Shown: positions 28,576 through 38,453 of the stretch, in pieces
Layout of the letters: the number at the start of each line of letters is the position of its first letter
Position numbering within the stretch: the first letter of the stretch is position 1
Assembly: GCA_032358165.1 (NCBI GenBank)
Contig: JAALGY010000037.1
Span: forward strand, 87,001-151,000
DNA: 64,000 nt
Direction of reading: 5' to 3'
Origin: Diplosphaera chodatii
Lineage: Eukaryota; Chlorophyta; Trebouxiophyceae; Prasiolales; Stichococcaceae
Program-made: the position numbers and the translations under genes
The notes under the pieces: model-generated
Seen by the model: only the letters and a program-made list of their open reading frames with translations
What the model was told of the DNA's origin: nothing
Database searches by the model: none

Positions 28576-28876
28576 TGGCACTAGGCGACATTGACAACCT
28601 GCATCAAGTCATTTGGTGATCACGCGGAAGAGAGTTCGAACCCCACGAGGTATGCCGGCAGAACAGAGTTGTCCGGCGTCTGAACACCAGCTTGGCCGAC
28701 GGCCATGCACGTCAAAGCTGCAGCTCAAGCATTGAAGCCGTCCTGAGAAAGAAGCTCCACGCAGACGCTGAGGTATGTCATGAAGCAACCCAGCACTAGA
28801 AACGTAGAATGACCAGGTGGGCACCCTGGGCGTTCATGATCGCCCGAGTCGTCGGAAGCTTTGTGCTGAGCAGGAT
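28576..28876 (+). CDS. Possible small spliced gene of unknown function
   Basis: Three short open segments can be joined in phase. ATG 28576 gives MALGDIDNLHQ. A second (about 28664-28772) reads NRVVRRLNTSLADGHARQSC, continuing to SSIEAVLRKKLHADAE and ending at GTATGT. A third runs from about 28800 to GGATCCAG|GTCAGA and reads either MTRWAPWAFMIARVVGSF (hydrophobic) or NDQVGTLGVHDRPSRRK, depending on the acceptor used. The first donor (GTCATT) is weak. I do not recognise the product. It sits between the NIPA promoter and the end of the Tudor gene. It may be nothing more than chance open frames. Confidence 0.22.
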
Positions 28877-29282
28877 CCAGGTCAGAGGATCAGTAGGCCG
28901 GGCAGGAGGGCTACTTGCACACCCGGACAGCATTTGCAAACGTGTGCATGATAGGCAGGTTTGCAGGAAGCGTGACCAGAGGCGAGCGCGCAGAGAATCA
29001 GAAACGCAGAGAGTGATCAGGTGTCACACAAGCGAGAGAAGCGTCACAAACCACCACGCAAACCAAGCAAATGTGAGCGCAAGGTGCACCGTTCGCTGTG
29101 CTGTGTTGATACACGACTAGAAACCTGAGCTGCTTCTGCAGGGTCACCGTCGTTACGCCACTCCCATATGCGCTACATGGGCTCCCTGAACTGTCGAAGC
29201 GGCACATGCGCTGCTGCGGCTGCAGTGCATCTGCTGCCCTGGCGCCGGTGTGCTGGCAAGTGCTGTTCTAATGGCGGGCCAC
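28877..29282. other. Spacer downstream of the Tudor/polyQ gene
   Basis: About 400 bases that should include the 3' untranslated region of the minus-strand Tudor/polyQ gene. A purine-rich, repetitive-looking patch occurs near 28980-29050. No convincing coding region is visible. Confidence 0.5.
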
Positions 29283-32028
29283 CTACATGGGCATGGACGG
29301 GCGCGTGGGCAGCAGCCGGATGCGGAACTCGATGTTCTCCTTGGCCATGTCCAGCACGTCCTGGCGGCCGCCCTCGTACTGGACCATGATGCTGCGCTGC
29401 GGCGGGCTGCAGCTGATGACGCGCGCCGCGTACCAGCTGCTGCGCTGCGCCCAGAACACGTGCACCAGCGCCCCGATGGCGCCCTGCCCCAGCGCCAGCA
29501 CCGCGCCCAGGCCCTGCGGCGGGCCGCCGCCCGGGCCGCCGCCGCCCGCCCCGGGGCCGCCCAGGCCGCCGCCGCCTGCAGCCACGCCAGCGCGCAGATG
29601 TGGCACAGCGATATAAGGGGCACAACCGTCAGCATGTGAGCATGCGCCCGCAGCAGCCCCGGCACGATCACCTGGCAGCATGCTGCCGCCGCCGCGCATG
29701 GCCATCCCGCCATGCAGGTCGCCGCCGCCGCCAGGCACCATGTGCTGCCCCATGGGGTTGTGACCCATGGCAGCTGCCGAGTTGGGCATCATCTGCCTGC
29801 AGACGACAGCAGCTGCGGCGTGGGAGGCACGTCCATGACGGATGGCAGCAGGCCACACTGGTTGACGACTACATCAAGCAACGGCAGCTGGGTCATTAAA
29901 CCAGGGACTGCAGGTCTGGCGGTACACCATACCCGTAGGGGCCAGCATGCTGCTGCGGCATGAAGCCGCCCCCGCCGCCCATCGGGACGCTGAAGATGTC
30001 GCCGTCTATGAGACCGCCAAGGTCCCCAGAGCCTGGGGACGGACACCCTCAATCTGAGCTTATGTGTCCCATGTCCACGGGCGCGTGCGCTGTGTCACAT
30101 GTTTCGTCTGGTGGGCGAGCGCTGTGCAGGCTGCAGTCTGACGGGGCAGCGCGCACTGGGGAGGTCGTCCAGGCCGGCGAGCGGCGGGCTGTCGGGGTGG
30201 CGCTGCTGCGGCTTGGGGGGCGCGCGCTGCGGCTGGGCGGGGGCGTCCTCCCGGTGCAGCCACGCCACCTCCCCCTTGTTCACCAGGTCCGCCAGGTCCA
30301 GCTCCTCCTCCTCATCTGTGCAGCTTGGCGATGGGACTTGTGAGGGGCAGCGCGACAAGGGTTTGCGGAGGCTTGTGGCATTTGGCCGAAATGCCTGGTG
30401 CCAGTGGCACCTGTGCTTGCATACCGTAGATGAACGACATGGCGACTATCAGCTGTCGCACTTGTCTCGTAGAGGAGCACCACCCGCCGCTCTCGCACAT
30501 TGATGTCCGCAACCCGGCCAGGCCACCACTTTTTGTCGTCCGGCCAGTATACCTGCAGCCACTTGTTGTGCAGCCCAGCCCTGTGGACGACAGCAGGCAT
30601 ACCTTGGTAGGTAGACTTTGCATGAAGGTACTGGGTCTGCGATGCGATTGTATATGGTGGCAGCAGTGTGCGCATGTAGCCAGCAGCACAGCTCACTTGA
30701 TATCCTTCAGTTTCAGGCGAAGCTTATCATGCGGCACAGTGTCCCATGCCTCTGCCTCTTCTGCCTCTGCCTGCTTTGGACCGCGCTCAAAGTGCCCGGA
30801 CCCACCGCTTTGCGGCCGGTGACCCCGGCCCTGCAGGAGATGGTGCAGGAGATCATTACATTCTCACTGTGGGGTCGTCTGGTTGCGACCGGTTGGCAGT
30901 GCCAGGTGCAATCGTGCACCGTCGTGATAAGTGCCAGGCCAAATGGCACCTGGGAAGGGCCTGGCGGGCTGGCTGCTTCGATGGGCTGTTGCTCAGCCTG
31001 CAGCCACTCCTGCCTGATTTTCCGCTGCTTTCAGGGATGCTGCGCGGCGCTCTCGCCCCTGCGCATGACCCCGCTTTGGCAGCCCTGCAGTTTGGCAGCA
31101 CAGCGCTGTCAAAGCCAGGCATGTGCCGCCCCACACTCGAGTGCGCAGCTCCCCCATCTGCACCCTGCTGACACAGCGACAGCGGCTCACCAGCTGGCGG
31201 TTTGGAGGGCTTCGAGACGCCGCCGCTGTATGTGTGCAGGCTGTCACCTGGGCTGCCAGAGGTGCCACTGGGGGCAATGCCAGCAGCGCCATTCAGCAGC
31301 GGCGGTGAATTGTGCAGCTGCTGCATCGCTGACTGTAGCTGTGCGGCGTGCGACGCAAGCTGACTGCGCTGCGCAGTCACCTGCTGCAGCTGCTGTTGAA
31401 GCACGCCCACATCCATCTGCGTGCATGCGAGATGTGCACGTCTTTACAGATTGCATCGTGCTTCGGCCACCGGAAATGCACAAGCACCGCTCAAGCGCTG
31501 ATCCAGATATGTGCACAGACCTTGCGCATGGGAGGCAGTTGCACAGGCATGCCGGCAGGCGGCATGTAATCCACGCCGCCGACCGCTGCCAGCTTTGCTG
31601 ACCGCATGATGTACGAGTCAGCCTGCCTCTGGGCAGTCTGCAATGCCTCATGCAGCTCTTGTGGCAGGCCTGCACGTCTCAGACTTGATCACAGTGTATA
31701 CATCGTAACGGAAGCTGCTGATGCACAGATGCACCCTCCACCTGGGTCCACTCACCTCCAGGGGGCCCATCCGGGGGCGCCTGTGCTCTCTGCTGCATCA
31801 GTGGCGGCACCTGCGGGGACAATTGCTCGGGTTTGATCGGGCCGGCCACTGAGCTAGCGGCGGCTGCAAGCCCGGTTTCGTTGGCAATGCCACACACCAA
31901 CCTCAACATCCGCTGAGCTGGTTCGGTACAAGTATTGCTGCTGTTGCGGCTGCTGCTGCCAGGCGTTCCAGACCTGCTGTTGCGCCTGCTGCGGCTGGGG
32001 CTGATGACTCTGTGCCACTTGCTGCATG

Positions 32029-32073
<45 letters not shown>

Positions 32074-32640
32074 AATTGTTGCACCTGCTGCTGCTGCTGT
32101 TGCTGTTGCTGCTGGATGTGCAGCTGGTGCTGTTGCTGCCGCTGCGCCTGCTGCTGCCGCTGGGCCTGCTGCTGTAGATGCAGATGCGCAGCCTGTTGTG
32201 TCTGCTGCTGCGCCTGCTGTTGCATCTGCAGCTGCTGGACCTGCTGCTGCATTTGGGCCTGCTCGCTAAAGGGTGGAGGTGCACTGGCATGGACCTCTGG
32301 TGCTGGTGGCCTGCATGCAGGAAGCGGCCGGCTAACAACAGCATTTTGCCATAGGTTGCACCAGAACAGCTTGCAAGTGACCATACTGGGCGCATCACAG
32401 GTGCAGCGTCGCAAGCACACAGACTTCCCGTGGGCAAGCAGAGTTGATCGGGTGGCGGAGTGCAATTGCAAAGGCTGCTCAGATGGCGTCGAACTGTGGC
32501 ATGCCACTGCATGGTCCTGAGCCTATTGCGGCAGAGCTGTTCAGGAAAGCCCAAGCATCAGGGGGACAGAAGGAGAAAATTCAAGCTGATCCTCACCCAT
32601 CAGTCTGCGCCGCTGTCCTGGGCGATGAGGGGCTGTTCAT
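29283..32640 (-). CDS. PolyQ-rich protein with two Tudor-like modules
   Basis: Likely a nuclear chromatin or transcription regulator (inference). The start exon 32597-32640 gives MNSPSSPRTAAQTDG and joins in phase to the exon beginning at 32310 (PPAPEVHASAPPPFSEQ). A long Gln-rich stretch follows, including about 14 consecutive CAG codons near 32030-32073. Next come Ser/Pro/Gln-rich coiled segments (VGVLQQQLQQVTAQRSQLAS). An acidic linker ending LRLKLKDIK leads into a first Tudor-like module, NKWLQVYWPDDKKWWPGRV with RRVVLLYETSATADS. A Gly/Pro-rich stretch precedes a second module, ALVHVFWAQRSSWYAARV with RSIMVQYEGGRQDVLDM, before the end at 29283. The VYWPxDKKWW type occurs in plant MSH6, ATX and PDS5-like proteins. 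I know no exact match to the whole architecture. Middle exon borders are approximate. Confidence 0.75.
32029..32073. repeat. CTG/CAG trinucleotide run coding polyglutamine
   Basis: An almost uninterrupted run of about 14 CTG triplets on the plus strand, read as CAG (Gln) on the minus strand in the Tudor/polyQ gene. Flanking sequence for about 250 bases is also CAG/CAA-rich. The run is a microsatellite likely to vary in length between strains. Confidence 0.95.
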
Positions 32641-33042
32641 CCTTCCAGGGCCGGTTACGCCTTGCTGTGAGCACGCTGCAAGACTGTGCACGCGGGTGCA
32701 CACTGCGACATCCAGGTCAGATGACGAAATGATGACAGGGCACGTCGTCACGACTGGGTGCCATGCACTTTGGCGCATTCGATATCGTTGACTTGCTGCA
32801 CCTTCTGTGTTCCACCCTTTCCTGTTGTGTCCACAGCTGCATCGTGGATGCTGCTGCGGCGTGCTGTCAGCGCCCGATCCTGTACCGGAGCCCTCTTCCG
32901 ACATTGGTCACCCTGCACCGGGAGCATGGTGAGCTCCATGCCCAGCTGTGGTGGCATTGCTGGGCTGTCGAGGAGGAATGTATCACCCCTTGCCACCCTT
33001 TCCGCGTCGTGCATGCAGGCGCCAAAGCGGTCGGCTGCAGTC
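32641..33042. promoter_or_regulatory. Divergent promoter region, Tudor-polyQ / TRAX
   Basis: 402 bases between two start codons on opposite strands. It should hold both leaders and promoters. An open frame on the plus strand from ATG 32763 has no similarity I recognise, and is not phase-compatible with the TRAX reading. I treat it as chance. Confidence 0.5.
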
Positions 33043-34462
33043 ATGCTAGATGAGAGGTGCAGGAGTGTCACGGTCAGCTTTGTGATTGGCACGCTCTGTC
33101 AGTGTTGAGCTTTACCTTAGACTATCTCTGCATCTCGCACCCGTCTATGCAGGGACTTTGAAAGGCTTGGGGAGGACATGGTGCGGCATGACGCCAGCCG
33201 AGAGACGATCATCAAGCAATCCAGGGGTGGGCCTGCTGCTGTGAGGTTCAGCTTCCCGATACATGGCCTTTGAAAGAGTCACAAACGCTGCAAGGCCAGT
33301 CGGCAGATGATCGTTGGGACGTTTGATGTTGGTGTTGATGCATGCAGATATTGGCAAGCTGGCAAAGCAAGCCATATTTTCGTTGCACCGCAGCCAAGAC
33401 GATGAGGCAGTACAGCGGCTGGACAAGGCAGCAGGCATTGCAGCAGAACTGGCGCCTATAGTGGTTGCCGAGCCTGATCTGCGGCATGGCTCCTACAGCA
33501 ACGCCATGGAGGAGGTGTGCTGCCGTCATCTGCTCTCACAGCCAGCGTCGCCCTCCTTGCAGGTGTCGGCATGGCTGTCATCAGCCACAAACGTACCTTC
33601 CCACCTGTCTGCAGTTTGCGGAGGCGAAACTGTTCAGGGGCTTTCTTCAGGAGGGCAGGCTCATACCGTCATCAGAGCTGCCAACCTGCAGCCGTGACGA
33701 GTGAGCATGTGGGCCCCAACGAGGTGCCTGAGGACAGCCTACAGGGCACTGCAACGCATTCTCAACTTCAACGCTGTTGCTCTCTTCAGGTATCTTGGAG
33801 GCGTGCTGGACTTCACTGGCGAGCTCAACAGATATGCGGTCCTGCAAGCGACGCAGCGGAACGTTGAGGCTGTCCGAACCTGCAGGGGCCTGGTCGAGGG
33901 CATTTTCGGTCAGTTTCTACAGGTGAGCCTGTAGGTGTGTGTGTTACAGCTCAGCAAGTGCTGTGTACTGGTGCTCTGATAGACATGCTGTGACATTGCA
34001 CCCCATTGCTTCTGCTGTCAGTACGACCTGCGAAATGGCGCGATCCGCAAGAAGTTCGACAGCCTGAAGTACACGCTCAAGAAGCTGGAGGTGCGTGTAC
34101 TGGCTAATTGTTAGTGGCGAGTCAGATCACATTTGACAGCTGTGTGCGCCCGACGTCAATTGGCTGATGTCTGCTGTGCTGACGATGTAGACGCTGCTGT
34201 ATGAGTTGTCACTGGCTGACGCGGGCGTGAAGGCGCATGAGGATGCTGGGGTGCGTGTGCGTGTAGAAGAAGTTGATGTGTTGTTGACTGATCTTCATTG
34301 CGTCACATGGCAACGGCCGCGCCTTGTGATGCCATGTGAGTACAGCAGTGCAATACCCCTCCTGTGCAAGTGTTGGCACATGATGCATGTGACATCCTAT
34401 GCCAAGGACTGACAGTGCTTTGACAGGATTCGCTGGCGCAGAAGCCCGCACCGGAGGACTGA
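33043..34462 (+). CDS. TSNAX: Translin-associated factor X (TRAX), C3PO nuclease subunit
   Basis: TRAX is the catalytic subunit of the translin/TRAX RNase C3PO, which removes siRNA passenger strands and trims tRNA 5' leaders in other eukaryotes. Eight exons join to 212 residues: 33043-33056, 33153-33226, 33348-33514, 33615-33700, 33790-33922, 34022-34090, 34191-34250 and 34427-34462. The start MLDERDFERLGEDM lacks the basic extension of animal TRAX. KQSRDIGKLAKQAIFSLHR matches the first helix. EEFAEAKLFRGFL keeps the two glutamates, and YLGGVLDFTGELNR the aspartate, that correspond to the catalytic residues of TRAX and are not kept in translin. KKFDSLKYTLKKLE is the last long helix. Short length resembles archaeal-type and some algal forms. 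No translin gene is in the window. Confidence 0.9.
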
Positions 34463-34632
34463 AGCAATGCGGCACAGATACCAACGCTGGCATCAGTGTT
34501 CCTGATATACCGTATACATACAGTACTGCGACGTGATGAGTGATGGCAGACTGTTAAGTGTTGAGTTTTGAGATATTACTGAGGCGGTTGCCCACGAAAC
34601 ATAGTCAGCCTGACTGTTGACCGTGTGCAACA

Positions 34633-35801
34633 TCAAAACTCCTGCTCTACCCCCTCTTTTGCCTCTTGTATCATACGCTGTACGTCTGCTCGTCTCTCGT
34701 CGCTGAGCTGGTGGCCGTACCGCTTCAGGTATGCCTGCAGGCCAGCGTGCCATGGTGACAGGCGTGTAGGGTGCATCGCAGCTGCACAGCACCGCAAGCT
34801 GCTGCAGATGACACGTTCAACACGCTGCTCACTCGACCTGCGGCATGCACCACAAGCACACCTCGGGGTTGAAAGGCACAAAGCCCTCTGGCAGCTCCCA
34901 CAGCGGCCGCTTGACCCGCAGCGCCCGTGGCGGCGGATCCCACGAAAGCAGCCGGGGGTGATCCTTGAAAGGGTGATCCGCATCTGGAAAGATACGGAGC
35001 TTCCGATCCCTTGCCTGTGACCAGTGGGCAGACTCAGTCCCGATTGTGTGCGATTTCATGTAGCTCCAGTTTCCAAGTGAAACTCCACAAAGACACCCTC
35101 CCGCAAAGCTGCCAAGCGATCACCTTCCGCAAAGTGTTCTTGGGCAGCATGCCGACGACTGCCCGGCGCAGGATCTCTGAAGGGTCCTTATCATGGACCT
35201 GAGTCGCTGTGCGCTCCTTCAGTCCGCCAGGGTAGCTGTGCATTTATAAAACGGATGTTGTCATGCTCAGCACCTGCATGTGCTTGCGCATGTCAGCTGC
35301 CATGCGCCCGTCAGACAGCCTTGCAGCATAAGCAACCCACCCTGTGTGCCACTTGTACAGTTTGTCGCTCCACTTGCGCCCCGTGAACTCCGCATGCCGT
35401 GCGTTGACGACGACCACCACGTCGCCGCTGTTCTCGTGGGGTGCAAATGTTGGTTTGTCTTTGCCCTGCAGTTGCCATCCGGATGGTGCATGCGTGATAT
35501 TAAGATGCGGCGTATATGCCTAGGTATTTTGCAAACACATTCACAGGACCATGACAGGCTGCTCTCAGCCGCATACGATACCTGCAAGATGACGGCAAGC
35601 TGCGCAGCGAGACGGCCAACGACCTGGCCCTTTGCGTCCACCAGGCGATAGCTCAGGCCACCCGTGTCAACATTCTGCATCAGATGCATGTCCCCATGTG
35701 TTGAGACGTTCCCTGAACAGTGGCAAATGCATGCGCATGTAGCATGAACAGCGCACTCGCACATCGCTCACCCTGAGGACCTTTGTAAACTTGCTGGTCA
35801 T
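34633..35801 (-). CDS. RPL13: Mitochondrial large-subunit ribosomal protein uL13m
   Basis: A structural protein of the mitochondrial ribosome. The start ATG 35801 gives MTSKFTKVLR, spliced to NVDTGGLSYRLVDAKGQVVG and RLAAQLAVILQ. Then follow GKDKPTFAPHENSGDVVVVV, FTGRKWSDKLYKWHTG, YPGGLKERTATQVHDKDPSE, ILRRAVVGMLPKNTLR and RKLRIFPDADHPFKDHP. The order and the motifs GRLA, YKWHTG, LKER, MLPKN and HPF follow Arabidopsis mitochondrial L13 more closely than the plastid type. The final exon (AYLKRYGHQLSDERRADVQR) is an extra charged helix. It has no long transit peptide; the short basic start may suffice, as in the plant protein. It faces eIF6 across a 465-bp divergent promoter. Confidence 0.92.
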
Positions 35802-36266
35802 CACGAGAGTGGTGACACGCAAGCGACCGTCACATTTGCTCACACCAGCTGCAGCGTCGGGCTCAGTGCCTTGGAAGGCGTATGTGACTGGCGCCGTATG
35901 CGGGTCAGGTGAACTCACAGGCTGCCAAAAGCCTGCTCAGCACAAACCGGTCAAACCACAGTCCAGCTCTTTAGATATTGGAGCTCGAAGCTACTTCAGT
36001 GAGTGAACAGTTCTGCTCTTCTGCATCAGCAAGCTGCACCATCGGCTGCAGCTGTGAGGGGGCTTATGTGCTCAGCTTGCCCCCGTTTCGGAGTCATCAG
36101 CAGCACCTGGCGACGAAGCTCACATGGCTCAGCGTGCAGACTTGCGCAGAGCAAAACGTCCCCATAGTCCCTACCTTGCTCAGAGTGTGGACTAGCGAGT
36201 GCAACTTTGCTCCTGAGCGGGGTGACATTGTTGGGCACATCCCCTCGCTGCTGCAGCTGGCTCGGC
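35802..36266. promoter_or_regulatory. Divergent promoter region, uL13m / eIF6
   Basis: 465 bases separate the two divergent start codons. Both neighbours serve ribosome production (mitochondrial large subunit and cytosolic 60S maturation), so a shared bidirectional promoter is plausible. I could not assign a specific element. Confidence 0.5.
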
Positions 36267-37846
36267 ATGGCGACACGCTGTCAATTTGAGAACAGCAACG
36301 ACGTGGGAGTGTTTGCAAAACTCACCAACGCTTACTGCCTTGTGGCTCAGGGCGGTTCGGAGAACTTTTACAGGTGCTGTGTGTGTTTCCGCCGTGTGCA
36401 GCCACTTGGTACCCAACAAGTGTGTTCATCATGCCAGCCGCATGCTGCAGCCAGCACTAGCAACACAGCATCAGGTTCACGTCAAGCAGGCGACAATGGT
36501 GCCCCCAAGTACCAAGTACTCTGATGCCGCCAAACTACGTGCTGTGCGCAGTGTGTTTGAGGCAGAGCTGGCAGACCACATACCGGTGGTCAAAACATCT
36601 ATCGCCGGCACACGGCTGGTCGGACGCCTCACTGTCGGTGCGTGTGCCAAGCACACGACTCTCGATGAGATGCCACAGCAGCGCGTGTTGCTGTGCCATC
36701 ATTGTGCATTGACACCGGCAGCTTCCTTAGCGTGCGTGGCATCTGCACAGGAAACAAAAACGGCCTGTTGGCACCCAACACCACGACAGACCAGGGTGCG
36801 CCCTCGTTGCATCTTCTGACCTGTCGGATGCGTTGCGTGATGTGTGTTCCTGGTGTGGGGTTGTTGAGCGTGACATTCGCCCTGCCATGCACAGAGCTGC
36901 AGCATATCAGGAACTCTTTGCCCGAGGAGGTCGTGGTGCAGCGCATCGACGAGCGTCTTTCGGCATTGGGCAACTGCATAGCCTGCAACGACTATGTGGC
37001 GCTGGTCCACCCTGACATCGACCGGGTGAGTGCGTCTGCTGTCAGGGACTAAGCGCTTGCTAGCTGGGTGCCCCTGGAGTGTCAGTCTGGCTGTGTGCTT
37101 CAGAGGAGCTTGCCGTATGCGCTTGCAAGCCGGGTGGTGCGGCTGCGCAGGAAACCGAGGAGATCATCGCTGATGTGCTCGGTGTGGAAGTCTTCAGGCA
37201 GAGCATCGCGGGCAATGTGCTTGTTGGCAGCTATGCCTGCTTCTCCAATCAGGGCGGCGTGGTGAGAGCAACCTCTCGTGCACGTTTGTGAACTGGGTGG
37301 AGGACGAGGCTTGCGCATCACCAGCACCAGCTCACACCTCTATCTGTGCTTGGCAGCGGCCACCCTTGGACAGCTGTCGTCAAGGCCGCAAGGTGGTCCT
37401 TCTGGGTGCAGGTGCACCCGCAGACCTCAGTGGAGGACCTGGACGAGCTGTCCAGCCTGCTGCAGGTGCCACTGGTGGCGGGAACATGCAACCGGGGCAG
37501 CGATGTCATCGGGGCGGGGCTCATAGCAAATGACTGGACAGCCTTCTGTGGCCTGGTGTGCATTTCAGCCTGCTGGCTCTCTGCCCGTCTGAACGCTGTG
37601 GGCAATGTCGGCAAAATCCGCCAGGCCACTGCTCTCATGCCCTGCCGTCCTCAAGCATGACTGTTGCTCACAAGCACCAGTGCCGCCGTGTTTCGCACCG
37701 CTGATGGTTGTGCTGTCGTGATGACTTTGCAGGATACAACCGCCACAGAGATGTCAGTCATTGAAAACATCCTGAAGTTGAGAGATTCACAGCCGTCAAA
37801 GATAGTCAGCGAGATGCGTGCCTCCTTGGTGGACTCGATGGTGTGA
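36267..37846 (+). CDS. EIF6: Eukaryotic translation initiation factor 6
   Basis: eIF6 matures and exports pre-60S ribosomal particles and blocks premature joining with 40S. Exons give [155 protein letters not shown] and [20 protein letters not shown]. The protein ends with [15 protein letters not shown]. This is the complete pentein fold of five quasi-repeats and is close to full length for the family (about 245 residues). The start at 36267 fits the family opening (MATRxQFENxxDIGVFxxLT). All introns checked in this gene have GT donors. Confidence 0.96.
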
Positions 37847-38330
37847 TCACCTGGTTGAGCGCCTATACTTGGTAGATTTCACAGTTGCGGCCAGACCAGG
37901 CGTTGGGTTTCCCGTGCGACATATATGTCGTTGGCGAGCCGTGTGCACTTGCTAGCTAGGATCCCACAGATGGTGCAAAATGGTCCGGTGCTTCCAACGT
38001 ACAACAGTGTTTCAAGCAAGTTACAGCAACCATGCACCTTCGGGAAGGCTGAGGCGTAGCAACTCCACCGTTGTCACCACTCACCAGTGCACCTGATCGG
38101 AGCGCCAGCAGTACCCAGTGGGTACTCCTTTTGGCGGCTCTGTGCGGAACTGCTTCCTGCATGCGCTTCGACTCTTGGATTGCTCGAGGTCGCCTGCATC
38201 AACTGCATGCAAGTGCAACAGGCCGGGACGAGTCTGCATGTCCTCACAGGATCACGTACAGCAGATCGATGGAGGCATAAGTATACGAGCTGATGCACAG
38301 TGAGCACTCCGCAGCGATCGCCGATATATC
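37847..38330. other. Intergenic spacer, eIF6 to VFL3
   Basis: About 480 bases on the same strand as both neighbours. It should hold the eIF6 3' end and the VFL3 promoter. No convincing coding sequence, RNA or repeat is visible. Confidence 0.55.
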
Positions 38331-38453
38331 ATGGCTCCACTGGCAGCTGTTGTAACCGCGGAGGTGGGCGTTGTGTCACTGTTGCCGCCTTCTGCGCTGA
38401 TGTCTGCGTGTGATACGCTCCATGAACGTTTGCGTGCGACATACACGATACCG

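Noticed and set aside
28630..28650. GAGTTCGAACCCC resembles the T-loop of a tRNA
   Set aside because: The five bases on either side of the loop do not pair, and there is no acceptor stem, D-arm or anticodon arm around it.
30618..31601. Plus-strand open frame of 327 codons
   Set aside because: It runs antisense through several exons and introns of the Tudor/polyQ gene and has no recognisable domain.
31935..32520. Leucine-, alanine- and cysteine-rich open frames on the plus strand
   Set aside because: They are antisense readings of the CAG-rich polyglutamine region of the minus-strand Tudor/polyQ gene.
32763..33053. Plus-strand ATG frame as the N-terminus of TRAX
   Set aside because: The TRAX reading starts cleanly at 33043 in a different phase with a good GT-AG junction, and the upstream frame has no similarity.
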